Assembly: GCF_028372415.1 (NCBI RefSeq)
Contig: NC_092874.1
Coordinates: forward strand, 56,581,865-56,645,864
DNA length: 64,000 nucleotides
From: Notamacropus eugenii
Taxonomy: Eukaryota; Chordata; Mammalia; Diprotodontia; Macropodidae
Direction of reading: 5' to 3'
Positions 22,050 through 34,458 of the stretch are shown here, in pieces (position 1 is the stretch's first letter; the number at the start of each line of letters is the position of its first letter). Below the pieces are notes generated by a model. The model ran no database searches. It had not been told where the DNA came from and saw nothing but the letters and a program-made list of their open reading frames with translations. The position numbers and the translations under genes are program-made.

Positions 22050-22300
22050 CAGGTTTTCTGTATAATTGAGTAGTGGGCCTGGAGTCATGAAGATTTGAGT
22101 TCAAATTTTGACTCAGACACTTAACAGCTGTGTGATCCTGGGCAAGTCACTTCATCTTTGCCTTAGTTTCCTCAGCTAAAATGGGAATAGTAATAGCACC
22201 TACTTTCCAGGGTTGTGAGGATCAAATGAGATAATTTAAAAGTGCTTAGCACAGTGCCTGGCACATGTAGGTACTTAATAAATGCTTTTCCCCTTCCTTT
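22050..22300 (+). mobile_element. Nearly complete MIR/THER-type SINE
   Basis: The whole element is legible: 'ttgagttcaaattttgactc' (B-box-like), 'gatcctgggcaagtcacttc', 'ggttgtgaggatcaaatgag', 'agtgcttagcacagtgcct' and 'acttaataaatgctt'. Confidence 0.85.
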
Positions 22301-22854
22301 CCCCTTTTCTTTCTCTTAATTGACCTCAATTAGCAATCAGTTAGAAGTTCTGCCTCTCTAAGGAATAAGAAAGTTCTCTTTCCTCTCTTTCCCTCTATCA
22401 AATTTTATCCCCAATGGCTTTTGATTCTCTTCTACAGATATTTTTGTAAGCTTGCTCAACACAAGTGACAAACAAGTAGCTGTCTATTATTGCTATTAGT
22501 GTGAATTTATTATCATATTATGATTAAAATTTAGCCTGATGCAAAGTACATTTCAGGGTTTTTTAAAAAAGTACTGTATAATCTAGATGGGGTTTAAATC
22601 TATTAAATAAGTACATTTGCTGTGCAACAAACCAATTATTCCTAGTGCAATTGTTCATAAATAATGGAACACTGTGAAATGAATACTTGAAGAACAGACC
22701 TATTAAAATAATACACCATTTGTATAAGAGTTTATGCATTTATCAGGCTTTACTGTAACTGTAAATTATTCCAGAATTGACTGCAGTACTCTATAAACTT
22801 AAGGGTGGATAATTTGGCAAGCAGCCTGTTAAGAAAACAAAACAGAAAAAGAGT

Positions 22855-23045
22855 AGGAAGCCAGTAATGTGGTATAGAGAAGGCTCAAGTAAGAGGATCT
22901 GGATTCAAATATTAACACTACTACTTACTATGTAACCTTGGACAAATCACTTAACCTCTCTGTGCTTCAATCACCAAATCTATAAAATGAGGGGACTTAA
23001 TTGGATGACCCCATAGCTCTCTTTCAGCTCCATATCTAATGAGTG
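22855..23045 (+). mobile_element. MIR-type SINE
   Basis: It has 'aggatctggattcaaat', 'ggacaaatcacttaacctct', 'ctataaaatgaggggactt' and 'agctctctttcagctcc'. Confidence 0.75.
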
Positions 23046-23695
23046 GATTTATCACTTCTATCAGTTACTAAGTTGGGATCCATTTTGCTTTGCCATTCTA
23101 AAATCTATTTTTACTGAAATTCAACTAGAGCATGTAGACACATATAAAGATTAAAGAAAAAATGCAAATAAAAAGATATTTGCTTAAAAAACACTTGCTG
23201 TTTGTCATATGCTGCAAAAAGTTCAGTCTTTTAAGCTTTGAAAACTCAAACCAAATCATAGTTCTTCAGCCCTGGGACTCCAGCTCCTGGCTTCGTTCCA
23301 TTTTGATGAAATCTGTCATTGATAAAAGAGAGTTCAAGCTTCTCTAAACCAATTAAAATGTTTTTGCCTCAGGAGGTAAATAAAAGCACATGATAGAATG
23401 AAAGCCGAGTGGAGAGGGGTAATCAGTACAGGAGTTCACTATTGAACAATATTGAACACTATAACAATAAGACATAATAAATCATTCTGAAAGGTACATT
23501 GGATTTTTTTTCAAGGACAAATAAAGTATACTCATGAGGATCAAATGGATGCCTCTGTTATTTTTATGGTCCATTTTAGAAAGTATTGACAATTTTTTTT
23601 AAAGTAAACTTTGTCTTCTACATGAAATATTCCTAGAAAAATTGGAATATTGGAATATTTTGGAATCTGGGTTTAGCTTTAGGCCATTAGTATTT
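23045..23695. other. Unassigned AT-rich sequence
   Basis: Nothing recognised. The 61-aa open frame at 23,162 has no features. Confidence 0.4.
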
Positions 23696-23699
23696 AGAA

Positions 23700-23855
23700 C
23701 ACATAGAGTTTCTGAGCTGTGAGGTGTTTTAAAGATCCTTTAGTTCAACCCTCACATTTTATTGATGAGGAAACAGAGAGGTTAAGATTATTTGCCCAAA
23801 ATTACAGTTTATTTAGTGGCACAGATGGAATTAGACCCATGTCTACGTCTAAAAA
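23700..23855 (+). repeat. Old MIR/L2-type fragment
   Basis: It contains 'gatgaggaaacagagaggtt', 'tttgcccaaaattaca' and 'ggaattagacccatg', a decayed form of a common mammalian repeat core. Confidence 0.55.
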
Positions 23856-25200
23856 TATTTAAACTCCTTTTGTTATAAAAGAAAATTAATTTTTAGTATC
23901 TTATAGCAGACATAGATATGATTTATTTTTCCTTTAAGAAAAATCTCAATCATATAACCAACCCTTCTCAAATGAGGTTTGCCCTTAATTTCAGTCACCA
24001 GGATTTCTTAAATTGTTGATTTCTGTCCTTACTTGACTTGTCTAATATAACAGACCTTTATGCTTCTTATGCTTAGATATTGTTATTACCATTAAAAACT
24101 TCTTTAAATGAATTCTTACAACTGATTGAATTTTATAATTATTTGTGGTTAGAAGTTTATGTGGTCACAGCCAGAAGAGTATAGCTTCACTAGGAATAAT
24201 GAACATAGGAACTTGAAGATAACTAATATTTAATTTTCTGGCAAAGATCCTGGGTAATAAAAATATTAAGGAAGAGTGAAACTCTAAAGCTCACAATTCA
24301 TTGGGAAGACTACAGAATATCTATTTTATGAGTTGCACTCTTAAATTTCAGCAAATGTCTTTGCTAATGAGATGAATAGCCTTGGTAATGAAATGAAATT
24401 TATTAAGAATTCCCAAGTAGTTCCTACCATCTCCATTTCTTTTATCTCTTAATCAAGACAAAATCCTCCCTGAAAATATTCATAGTCAATTCATTACACA
24501 TTGAAGTTGATACTCTATTAGAGTGGATATCATGGAGATCATGCCTTTCCATCACATAAGGTTAAAACCCTGGGTTTAGTTAATTTTCAGTATCTTATCT
24601 TTTTATTGTCATCAGAGTATTCCCTTACTTACTTCTGGAGTGAAGAGTCAAATCAAGGGCTAGCAATGAAGGGAAGGTGACTTCTGTGGTCTCAGAAAGA
24701 GAAGAGCCTTCAGGGGAGTGAATGAGGAAGAAGGGAGAAATATTGAAAAGGAGAATGGACAAAGAAGACCTTACTTAGGAGGTGGGAGAGGACACCACTA
24801 GTGAAGGAAGATTAAGATCTTACACTGGAGGAGGCATTAGGGATTTAGTACTGAAAAATCTACTTATCCTGGGAGAGGGCAAGTTGGAATGCCTTGGAGC
24901 AACTGATACCTAGAGGAGTAGAAAAGCATGGACATAGTGAGGAAATTTCCAGGAAAACATAGGAAAAAGTCAGTAAGAGACAGTATAGATTTTTAGTGAA
25001 GAAGGGACCTCACCAAGAGGTAGTATCTCCTCTGACACTTCCAATAACTGGCATTCTTCTGGATGTGAGGCACAATGGAAAGGGAGAATCCATGAGGTAA
25101 ATATTAAAAATCAGAGGCAGAAAATGTCTATAGAGGTAAGCCTAGAATGAGAGCTTTGATTACATTAAGAATACAGATTAAAAAAATCATATACTATGAC
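23855..25200. other. Unassigned; right part may be L1 5'UTR
   Basis: 23,855-24,600 holds nothing I can name. 24,640-25,330 is purine-rich and lies directly upstream of a recognisable L1 ORF1 start, so it may be that element's 5'UTR. I could not find its 5' end motif. Confidence 0.35.
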
Positions 25201-27950
25201 ATGAGTACAGGTGAGATTTATAGCAGGAATGTAGGGCCAATTCAGCATTAGGGAAAAAGTTGCCCATTCCACCCTGAGAACAGAACCCAAATTTAACATA
25301 AATTTAAAAGTCAAAAAATAGACTGGAAAAAATGAGCCAATAATAACAAAAAATCCTGGCTGTAGAAAGTTACTATGGTGACAGTGATGATCAAAACACA
25401 AGCTCAGAAGAAAACATCAGAGTCAAAACTGCTACACTCAAAACTTCAGAGAAAAATGTGAATTGATCTTAACTCAAAAAGAATTCCCTGAAGAGTTCAA
25501 AAAGGTTTTCAAAAAATTAAAAAAGAGAGGCAGAAGAAAAATTGGGAAAAGAAAATAATGAAAAAGCAGTTTGGTAAGGGAGGCACAAAAATGTACTGAA
25601 GAAAACAACATCTTAAAAAAGGAAAATTGGACAAGTGGAAAAAGAGGTACAAAAATCACTAAAGAGAACTTCTGAAAAATCAAAATTAGCCAAATGAGAA
25701 AGGAGGCACAAAAATTCAATGAAGAAAACAATTCCTTAAAAATTAGAATTGGTCAAGTGGAAGCTAAAGACTCCAGGAGATAGCAAGAAACAATCAGGCA
25801 AAATGAAAAGAATGAAAAAATAGAAGAAAATGTGAAATACCTCTTTGGAAAAACAACTCACTTGGAAAATAATTCAAGAAGACACAATTCAAGAATTATT
25901 GGATTACATAAAAGCCATGATCAAAAGAAAGAATCTAGACGTCATCTTTAAAGAAATTATCAGTGAAAACTGCCTAATATTATAGAACCAGATGGTAAAA
26001 GAGAAATGTAAAGAATCTACCCATCAATTTCCTGAAAGAGATCCCAAAGTAAAAACACCCAGTAGTAATATAGCCAAACCCAAAGTTTCCAGATTAAGGA
26101 AAAAATATCACAAGCAATCATAAAGAAACAATTCCAATATCATGGAGCCAGTCAGGACAACATAAGATTTACCAGCTTCTACTTTAAAGGATCAGAGGTA
26201 TTTGAGATGACATTCTGGAGGACAAAGGAGGTAAGATTGCAACCAAGAATCACAGACCCAGACTTGAGAAGAATTCTTCCGGGGAATCAAATGAACATTC
26301 AATGAAATAGGTGACTTTCAAGGATTCCTGATGAAAGGATCAGAGCTGACTCAATAGAAATATAAAAAGATAAATGGGGAAGAGAAATCATAAGAGATTT
26401 AGTAAGGTAAATTGTCTTCATTCCTACATGGGAAGATGATACATTGTAACTTCTAAGAACTTTCTTGTTACCAGGACAGGTAGGAGTCTACATACGCTTG
26501 GGCTTGGGTGTTAGTTGAATATAATGGAATGTTTATCTAAAAAGATAAAATTAAGGGGTAAGAAAGAAGAGTGCACTGCAAGAAGGGAAAAGGAAGAGGC
26601 AGAATGGAATAAATTATTTTATATAAAAGAGGCACAAAGAGCTTTTACAGTAGAGGGAAAGATGGGGAATTGTGGGTGGGGAAAGGACGAGAACCTTACT
26701 CTCATCAGAATTGGCTCAAAGTGGGAATTACACACATACTCAATTGGGCATGAAAATCTATCTTGCCCTACAAGAAAGTAGGAGGGGAAGGGGAGAAGAG
26801 GACGTAGGGTGGCTGACAGAAGGATGAGTGGATTAGGAGAGGTGGTAGTCTGAAGCAAAATACTTCTGAGGATGGACAAGGTGAAAGGAGAGAAAGAAAA
26901 AGATGGATAAATAAGGAGAAATAGGATGGAGAGAAATACACAGTAATTAATCTTAACTATGAAAAAAATTTTACAGCAAGTTTCTCTATAAAAGTCTCAT
27001 TTCTCAAAAAAAAAGTAATTTATGAATCAAATTTATAAAAATAAGAGTCATTCCTTAACTGATAAATGACATGAACAGGAAAAAGATATGAACAGGCAGT
27101 TTTCAGATTGTCATCAAAACTATGGTCATATGAAAAATCCTCTAAATCACTATTGATTAGATAAATGCAAATGAAAACAACTCTAAGGTACCACCTCACA
27201 CCTATTAGACTGGCTGATAGAACAACAAATGTTGGAAGTAATATGGAAAAATTGAGACACTAATGCACTCCTGGAGTTGTGAACTGATCCATCCATTCTG
27301 GAGAGCAATTCTGAGCCATGGCCAAAGAGGCTAGAAAATCATACATACCCTTTGACTTAGTATTATCAAGACTAGCTTTGTATCCCAAAGAGATAAAAAA
27401 CAAAAAGGATCTATATATACAGAAATATTTATAGCAGCTCTTTTAGTGATGGCAAAGAATTAGAAATTGAGGGGATGCTTATCGATTAGGGAATGGCTGA
27501 ACAAGTTGGGATATATGAATGTTATGGAATATTACCGTGCTGTAAGAAGTGCTGTGTGTAAAGAATGCAGAAAAGCATGGAAAGATCCACATGAACTGAT
27601 GACAAGTAAAGTTTGAAGAGCAAAGAAAAAAAAGAAATAGTTCAATATGCAACATAGTAACTGCAACAATGTATGGAAAGAATAACAATGCATCAAAAAA
27701 TTGAAAGTAAATGTAACAAGTAAATGTAATGATCAAATGCGACTCAAGTCAAGAGATATTAAAAAATACCCTGAACTTGCTTTTAGACTTTTTCAATGTA
27801 TTGATTGGTTTTGAAGACTTTGTCCTCACCAAAACTACTATTTGTTACATGTGATGGCTGTCTGGGAAAGGAAGGGGGAAAGATACATGAGATGCTGTGG
27901 CAATGTAAGAAACAGAAAGTATCAATAAAATTTTATTTTTAAAGAATTAA
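25200..27950 (+). mobile_element. Internally deleted old L1 (ORF2 lacks about 3 kb)
   Basis: The order is L1 ORF1 (start at 25,332), inter-ORF spacer, the first ~10-15 codons of ORF2, then directly the ORF2 C-terminus and 3' end. 26,930-26,960 ('gagaaatacacagtaatt', 'aatcttaact') matches the ORF2 start of the full-length L1 at 41,075-41,105. From about 26,962 ('aattttacagcaag', 'aagtctcatttctc') it matches 44,185-44,225. The 3' part continues through 'ctaaatcactattgattaga' and 'taccacctcacacctattag' to an AATAAA at about 27,925. Everything between ORF2 codons ~15 and ~1,040 is missing. Confidence 0.82.
25332..26360 (+). pseudogene. L1 ORF1 remnant of the internally deleted L1
   Basis: The start ATG at 25,332 is followed by stops. 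The next legible block, E-S-Y-Y-G-D-S-D-D-Q-N-T, matches E-S-F-Y-G-D-K-D-Q-N-T near the N-terminus of the intact ORF1 at 39,312. Coiled-coil, RRM ('ttggattacataaaagccat') and C-terminal segments are present in order but carry many stops and shifts. Confidence 0.7.
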
Positions 27951-28039
27951 CTTTTTGTTATTGATTTTTATTTCATTTGTTTATTTTGTCTTGGTTTATT
28001 TTCCTGATATAATTTTAATTTATGAAACCAGGCAATTAG

Positions 28040-28125
28040 AATTTTCCCTCCTTTGCAATCCCAGTTCCTAGCATAGTATCTTGCACATAGAGGGTAAATA
28101 ATTAATGCTTGTTAATTGTTTGATT
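28040..28125 (+). mobile_element. L2-type 3' tail
   Basis: 'cagttcctagcatagtatct', 'tgcacatagagggtaaat' and 'taatgcttgttaattgtttg'. Confidence 0.6.
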
Positions 28126-28199
28126 AAGAAAAATGCTATTATGGAGACAAGGCAATGTTGCATGGCAGGAGAATTGGTTTCAGTCATGAGGCCTTCCTC

Positions 28200-28560
28200 C
28201 GGTACCTTAATTTTTTTTTTCAATGAACAAAAATCTGTTTTCTACTCTTGCACTCCCTACTCCATTGGGGAAGGGAGGAAAACAAAGAAAAACCCATGTA
28301 ACAAATATGCATAATCAAGCAAAAAAATAAATTCACATTGGCCACATCCAAAAAATTTATGTCTCATTCTGTATTGTGAACCCGTCAATCACCCCACTGT
28401 CAAAAGGTGTATAACATGCTTCATCTTTGGTCCTCTGGAATCATGGTTGATCAATGCTCACAGTTCTTAAGCCTTTCAAAGTCGTGTATAATGTTGTTAT
28501 TGTATAAAATGTTCTCCCAGTTTTGGTCACTCCATTCTCCGTTGGGTATACTAGAATAGC
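28200..28560 (-). mobile_element. L1 3' portion, reverse orientation (tentative)
   Basis: Strings such as 'cacattggccacatcc', 'tatgtctcattctgtat', 'cctctggaatcatggttg' and 'gttctcccagttttggtcac' resemble the complement of old L1 ORF2-end/3'UTR sequence. The copy is old and its limits are uncertain. Confidence 0.45.
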
Positions 28561-31500
28561 AGCTTTTGTCCATTATTAATCTCTTTTGTTACATGATCAA
28601 TCTATCTCCTTTTTAGTACATTTCCCTGTTGATATCTCACGCTACTTCTAATGTTCAAGTCACTATTTGTTTACATCCTTCATAGCCCCTTGTCAATGCC
28701 CATGACATTGACTTTTTAGAAATTGTGGTGTTCATGATTTACAGACATATATCAACATTAGTACTAAAATGGTGGGCTTGATTGCAGCAAATAGCTTAGT
28801 ATCATTAAAAAAATACTGTAAAATTTCCTAAATATGCTTAGGCCATAAATTGAATCTGATCTTTCTTACATTCTTTGTAGACAGGTGCATTTCTGTAGCC
28901 ATGACCACTCTTGTATGATAATGAAACAGTAATGGCTGGTGTAACAGGATAGTGATATGGGGAAAAAGTTGAGCTGGCAAGAGATAGCATTCCAATAAGG
29001 CAACCAGAAAGATAAGGGTACTAAAGGGACAAATGGCTTTCTAAGCCACTATAGTGTAGAAACCTCTCAAGAGAAAGGACTACTATCTTATGATTTAGAA
29101 ATGAACCAGAAGCAGAAAGGATTCTTTTGATCTAAAATATGGGAAGAGATGGGCTTTGTGTTGGGATCAAATAGGACTGTAAGAAAATGTTTCCTGTCAC
29201 AACCAAGTTCAATTAGCTCTTGCCCTTGCTCATGAAAGGCTAAAAATTGAATTTTCTGTATTTCCCAAGGGACTGTCAAGGTCAAGGACTGACTTCTTTG
29301 GGAAGTCAGGGAAGAGAAGTTGTCACTGTATCATATTCTACTTTGGATTTTGCATGTGGCAGCTTCTATTTCTATGTTGCCACTCCCTTGACCTTCACAG
29401 ATATTAATATAGATGCTCATCTTTGATAAGAAAAATAACCAGACATCCAACTCAAAATTTAATTAACTCTATTCTGATAAACAACAACAACAAATCTCCC
29501 CAGCACTGAAAAGCAGCAGAAATACTGTCTGGACATTTAAGAAAAATTCTCAAAAACCTGTTTTTCCCCCAACAATACTTTGACACAGGGATTATATATG
29601 GAGCATATTTGCATACTCAGCAGGCAATACAAAGTTCAACAAAGAGAAGATATCAAATTAAAGGTTAGACAAAATTTGCTTTCTTCCCACAATCTTTAAT
29701 CCCGACAATATAATACAATTTTAAATGTGTTTTGATTTTCTACTTTAAATGTTGTTTTAAATGAAAAAGGTGAGACTTTCTTAGCTTCCCTGTGGGCGGT
29801 AATATGCTTGTGGAAATTTTCTTGCTATATTTTTGGCTTTTGGGATCTATTCATTTTAAACTTTCCATTCTTTTGGTTTCATCCATTATGTCCTTAGATC
29901 ATTCCTTCTCCTCTTTTGCTTTCTATACTCTCTAAATACTTATGAATAATTATTGGAGACCCTTCTATTCATCATTCAGAAAGGATCATTTGTATATATT
30001 TAGTTCTTTCCATTTTCATTCATAAATCAGTACCTCTAGCTTCTTCATCTTTAGCTGTCATTCTACTCTAAGTTTCCTCTAGTTTGTGAATATTTTCTTT
30101 CAATAGCAGAATTATAGGTTCTTTATTTGGGTCAATTATAGCTGAAATTGAAATAAAAAGGCCCCAGTGAAAACGCAACTTTTCCAAAGATTGTGGGTTC
30201 TGGTTTTTGAAGATAATATTTTAGAAGTTCTAAAAATTGTAAATAAGCATTGGGTGTCATTCTATTAGTATATATCATCCGCTGAATCTTCTTGAATTCC
30301 TCAGACTTGACCATGCAGTACTGCTTCTTTATGGACAGAAAGTTGAATAAGTACAAGGTTTTTTTTCTTTTTTAGGAAAAAAAATAGCTTCACAGAATGT
30401 CTCTGAATATGGTAGAGTTGGAAGTCGTAAGGCAGCCTACCTTTTTTAATATTAGTCATAAAATAGTGGGAGTGTAAAAGAAAAAGGCCAAGGAGTGGAA
30501 GGAGAAGGAGAAGGGAGAAGAGGAAAGGAAGAAGAGGAAAAGCAAAAGAAACAATTATAAGAAATCTTAAAAAATAAAAAACTATTAAACAATAAAAAAA
30601 TGAAATGAATATTTTAGATTAAAGATGAGAAGGAAAAGTCCAAAAAAGTTTATTGAAACATCAGTATTAGTATCAACAGCAAGATTAGAATTTTTGCAAA
30701 AAAAATATGGAAAATAGATATAAAATCAGGATTAGATAAAAAGGTATGAGAAGAAATGTAAAAGGAGCTTGGAGAGTATTAGTACAAAATCATTTGTTTT
30801 TAATATATAGTATCTTATTCACACTGAAAATACTTTTCTCTATTCCCCTTGAGGGAATAAATTTGACTCACTCTAATTCTTCAGCAGCTATACTATTCCA
30901 TGTCTTGTTACTATACAATATCATTAGAACAATTTAACATTTGAACAAATGGGTCTTTTAATGATGGAGAAATTTAGTGTTAGTAAGAGAAGTCTGGAGT
31001 TTTCCAAAGGCAATCTAGCACCCTTTTTTCTGTTGTTTAGTTCTTGGACCACGTCATTTCCATTTCCATTGTCTATGCCAATAAATTAGGGGCATAGATT
31101 ATCTACCTTAATCTCAACAATGTGCCTTCTGTATCCACTTAGCTTTTCCTTTGTGAATAGTTAGGACAAACTTTGTAGAGTCATTATGTGTCTCATTAGT
31201 AGCCTCTGCACTATTCCAGCACTTGATGCAATCTGCAAAATGAAACATTGTGAGAATAAGGAATCTCTCGTGAATTTAAACTGTGTGTGTTAGGTCTTCT
31301 TCCTGGCAGGAGGAAACACTATTGGTGAGTACACATCTCCCTATTTAATGAGGGACATCAAGCAATGTTATTATTGTTATATCCTTCAATGAATCTCCTT
31401 TCCTTCAGATAGCTTGAGAATCAATTTTTCAGTGTCTCCAGAATTGGGATATGTCCTGCACAGACTTTCTCTGTGTATTTTTGATTTAGTAAATCTTGTT

Positions 31501-31795
31501 TTTCTCATTCTTATTTCCTTCAATGACACTTCAACTTCCTGTGGAAGTATACTTGGGACTGTGATGGTAAGATTTAAATGTGGTGGATCTAGGCTTCCCT
31601 AATTGCAAATAAGATTTGGCTGTGCAAATCTTTGTAGATCTTTTTTATTTCTCTTTTCTGCTTGCCAGTTTCATCCTCACCTGACCTTTTAATGACTTTG
31701 CTTAACTGGCTCTCTCAATTTTTCTTTAATTTTTTAAAAATGAACTCTGAGTGCAGATTGAAGTATACTTTTTCACTTACATCATTTTTCCTGCT
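28560..31795. other. Unassigned region with possible decayed L1
   Basis: No gene is supported. 29,860-30,120 is T-rich with 'ttctttcaatagcagaatta', which resembles minus-strand L1 ORF1 debris. 30,480-30,620 is a purine-rich simple tract. Open frames here are under 80 aa and featureless. Confidence 0.35.
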
Positions 31796-31799
31796 GTTT

Positions 31800-31985
31800 T
31801 TGCAACATGGCTAATATAGACATACATTATCTATAAAATGTATTTTCACATGTATAATTGATATCATATTGTTTGCTTTCTCAACATATCTAGAAGGGGC
31901 TAGAGGGAAGGACAGAGTTTGGAACTCAAAGTGAAAAAAAGAATGTTAAAATTAAGTATATTTTTAAACATAAAGTTTTTTTTTT
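31800..31985 (+). mobile_element. L1/HAL1 3' terminus, strongly 5'-truncated
   Basis: 'cacatgtataattgatatca', 'tgtttgctttctcaacata', then 'gtttggaactcaaag' and 'gaatgttaaaattaagta' match the L1/HAL1 3' end consensus seen at 19,190-19,240, without upstream sequence. It is followed by a poly-T run. Confidence 0.65.
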
Positions 31986-32274
31986 ACCATCCACCAATTC
32001 TCACTGTGTTTTGAGATGATAGTGAATTTATATTCTAGACTAGTCTAGCCTACTTTTGAATTGTCCTTGGCTAAGGTCATTTTGGTCTGCCTTCTTGTTA
32101 TATGACAATTGATTTACATATGTTGATTAAACTTTGGGATTAAATTTTTACAATAAGTATTGATGTACTTTCCTATGTCTGTTTTTCGTTTTCCAGTATT
32201 AATAACCTATAAACATAGATCTGGATTGCTTCATTTTAATATCATGTCACTTTTTTTCATTTTTATTCTTTCTT

Positions 32275-32515
32275 TTTGTTACTGTTGTCAAGTCATTTCA
32301 GTTGTTGTCAACTCTTCATGACTTCATTTGGGGTTTTGGGATTTTCTTGATAAAGATACTGGAGTGGTTTGCCATTTTCTTCTCTAGTTCATTTTAACAG
32401 ATGAGGAAATTGAGCCAAACAGGGTTAAGTGACTTGCCCAGAATCATATCTGAAACTGTATTTGAATTCAGGTTCTCCTGACTACAGGGTCAGCACTCTA
32501 TCTGCTATGACTGGC
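32275..32515 (-). mobile_element. Marsupial tRNA-type SINE with RTE-like tail
   Basis: It belongs to the same family as 590-785. The complement of the RTE-like tail ('ttcagttgttgtcaactctt') is on the left, and the tRNA-like head ('tttgaattcaggttctcctg', 'cagcactctatctgcta') is on the right. Confidence 0.78.
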
Positions 32516-32575
32516 AATGGCAGTAACAAGGTTTTTTTTTTTAATTCCTATTAAAATGTCATCACTGTCACGATG

Positions 32576-32633
<58 letters not shown>
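32576..32633. repeat. (TG)n(AG)n microsatellite
   Basis: About 40 bp of TG is followed by about 15 bp of AG. Open frames across it are artefacts. Confidence 0.95.
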
Positions 32634-32639
32634 ATGATG

Positions 32640-34255
32640 AAACAGAGACAAGGAGAGTTGGAGACAGACATATACACACAGATGAAGATGGAAACAGAGA
32701 GAGGTTATATGGTGTTTGCCATATATCCAGTGTTACATGATTCTTTTTTTGAAGAACATATTCATGATGAATGGATTTGAGGAATCTGTTCATTTTTTAA
32801 GCCTTGGCTTCTCATATATTAAATCATATTTACCAAAATGTTTTTCAACGTATTTACCAATATCTACCTTTGCTTTGACTTCACCAAGTATCAAAGTGTA
32901 ATTTGATTTATATTAGAGGGTGTTACTGAGTTATTCATTGAATTTCCCTTCTTTGTCCTCTGCCACAGATGTTGGTATAATTACATTTACTTTTATAGAA
33001 ATCTTTTTGGCAATGTTTATTATAAGTGCTCAGTTATTAAAGAACTAAATGTTCTATAAAATTATGTTCCTTCTTGCCTTTTATCTCTCTTTATAAGGAG
33101 AACCTGTGAGCCACCCTTCCATTTAGTTGCAACTTCCTTTTTTTATCTTTGTGTTCATGGAATACACAATTGATCAGATCTATGGCAAGCTTTTCTTATT
33201 TATTTGTGCAGAGATTAGGCAATATGCATATTTTCAGAATAGCATAAGAGAATGACATGGGCCCAGTAAAGACAGTGCACCACAGCTGTTTATTGCCCAT
33301 AGGTAAGTTAGTTGAATTCTTTGATGAGCTGGTAAAAACTAGTAAATGATTTCTTCAGGGGACGCAAAGAAAAAGAGACTGCCTATAGCCAGTTGTGCAA
33401 AGACAAGAAAAAAAATTTCATGGGAAGATGACTCATTCTTTTGAGTCATACTGTAACTCAACAAGACAATTCAACTAGGGGAAGGACAATACTAGAGTCA
33501 ACATCTTTCCTATCTAGAGTTTTAGCTGCAGAGATTCAGAGAGTACAATATAGTTCACCAAGTGATACTTCTAGCTAGCCTAGGTCCTCTGCCAGTGTGG
33601 GTTTAGAGATGAAGGACTATAATTATGATGAGGATTATGATCATCTCATCACAGCAACTAATTCACATACAGGGAGAAACAGACAAATTAGAGTGAAGAA
33701 AGCCTAAGTTAATTCTACCTATGACTAGACTAACTCATAATATTATAGGGGAAACTGGAGAAGTGATTAAACTTGGAGCCAGCTGGCAACACTGAAACAG
33801 TTTTTAATTATAGGACAAGTGTCTTTCATGCAACTGCATATGTTCATAATAAATGATAATTACTAACTAGTTGTATATCGCCTATATTTATATATGTACT
33901 TGTCTGCTTGTTATGCATCACAAAATTTGTATATTTACTTTCAGTTATGTATTACTATTTATATAGGTTATATTATTATGTAGATGTGCTGATACTATAT
34001 TAATTTATATGGTTGTACATATTTGCTTATATCGATATACATGGATTTCTGTGTGGAATATTATTTGCCATATATCATATGCACGCACGACTTGCAAGTT
34101 TTTTAGACTTGTAGTCACTACAGTTATCCAAAACATGAGACTATGGATGAATATGTTCAAAAGTATTCAGGTTGATTTGTTGGATTCAACAAATGTTCAC
34201 TAGGAGAGAGTGCAATAGAGTAGCCCTGAAAGTCCACTATCTAATCATAAAAAGT
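32640..34255. other. Unassigned AT-rich sequence
   Basis: No gene, RNA or nameable repeat was found. The region is TA-rich from about 33,830 to 34,030. Confidence 0.4.
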
Positions 34256-34261
34256 AAGAAG

Positions 34262-34380
34262 CTTCTATTTGTTGTTCAGACATTTCAGTCATGACTGACT
34301 CTTCCCGACCCCATTTGGATTTTTTTTGGGGGAAAGCTACTGGAGGAGTTTGCTGTTTTCTTCTCCAGGAAGCCCATTAC
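34262..34380 (-). mobile_element. Partial marsupial SINE with RTE-like tail
   Basis: 'ttgttcagacatttcagtc', 'gactcttcccgaccccattt' and 'tttgctgttttcttctccag' match the tail half of the SINE at 32,275-32,515. The tRNA-like head is absent. Confidence 0.7.
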
Positions 34381-34458
34381 AAAATATTTAACTATAAAAA
34401 TGTGACCCTACCTCTTAATGCCTTTATCAAGTATAAATAAGTCCTTTGAGTGAATTAA

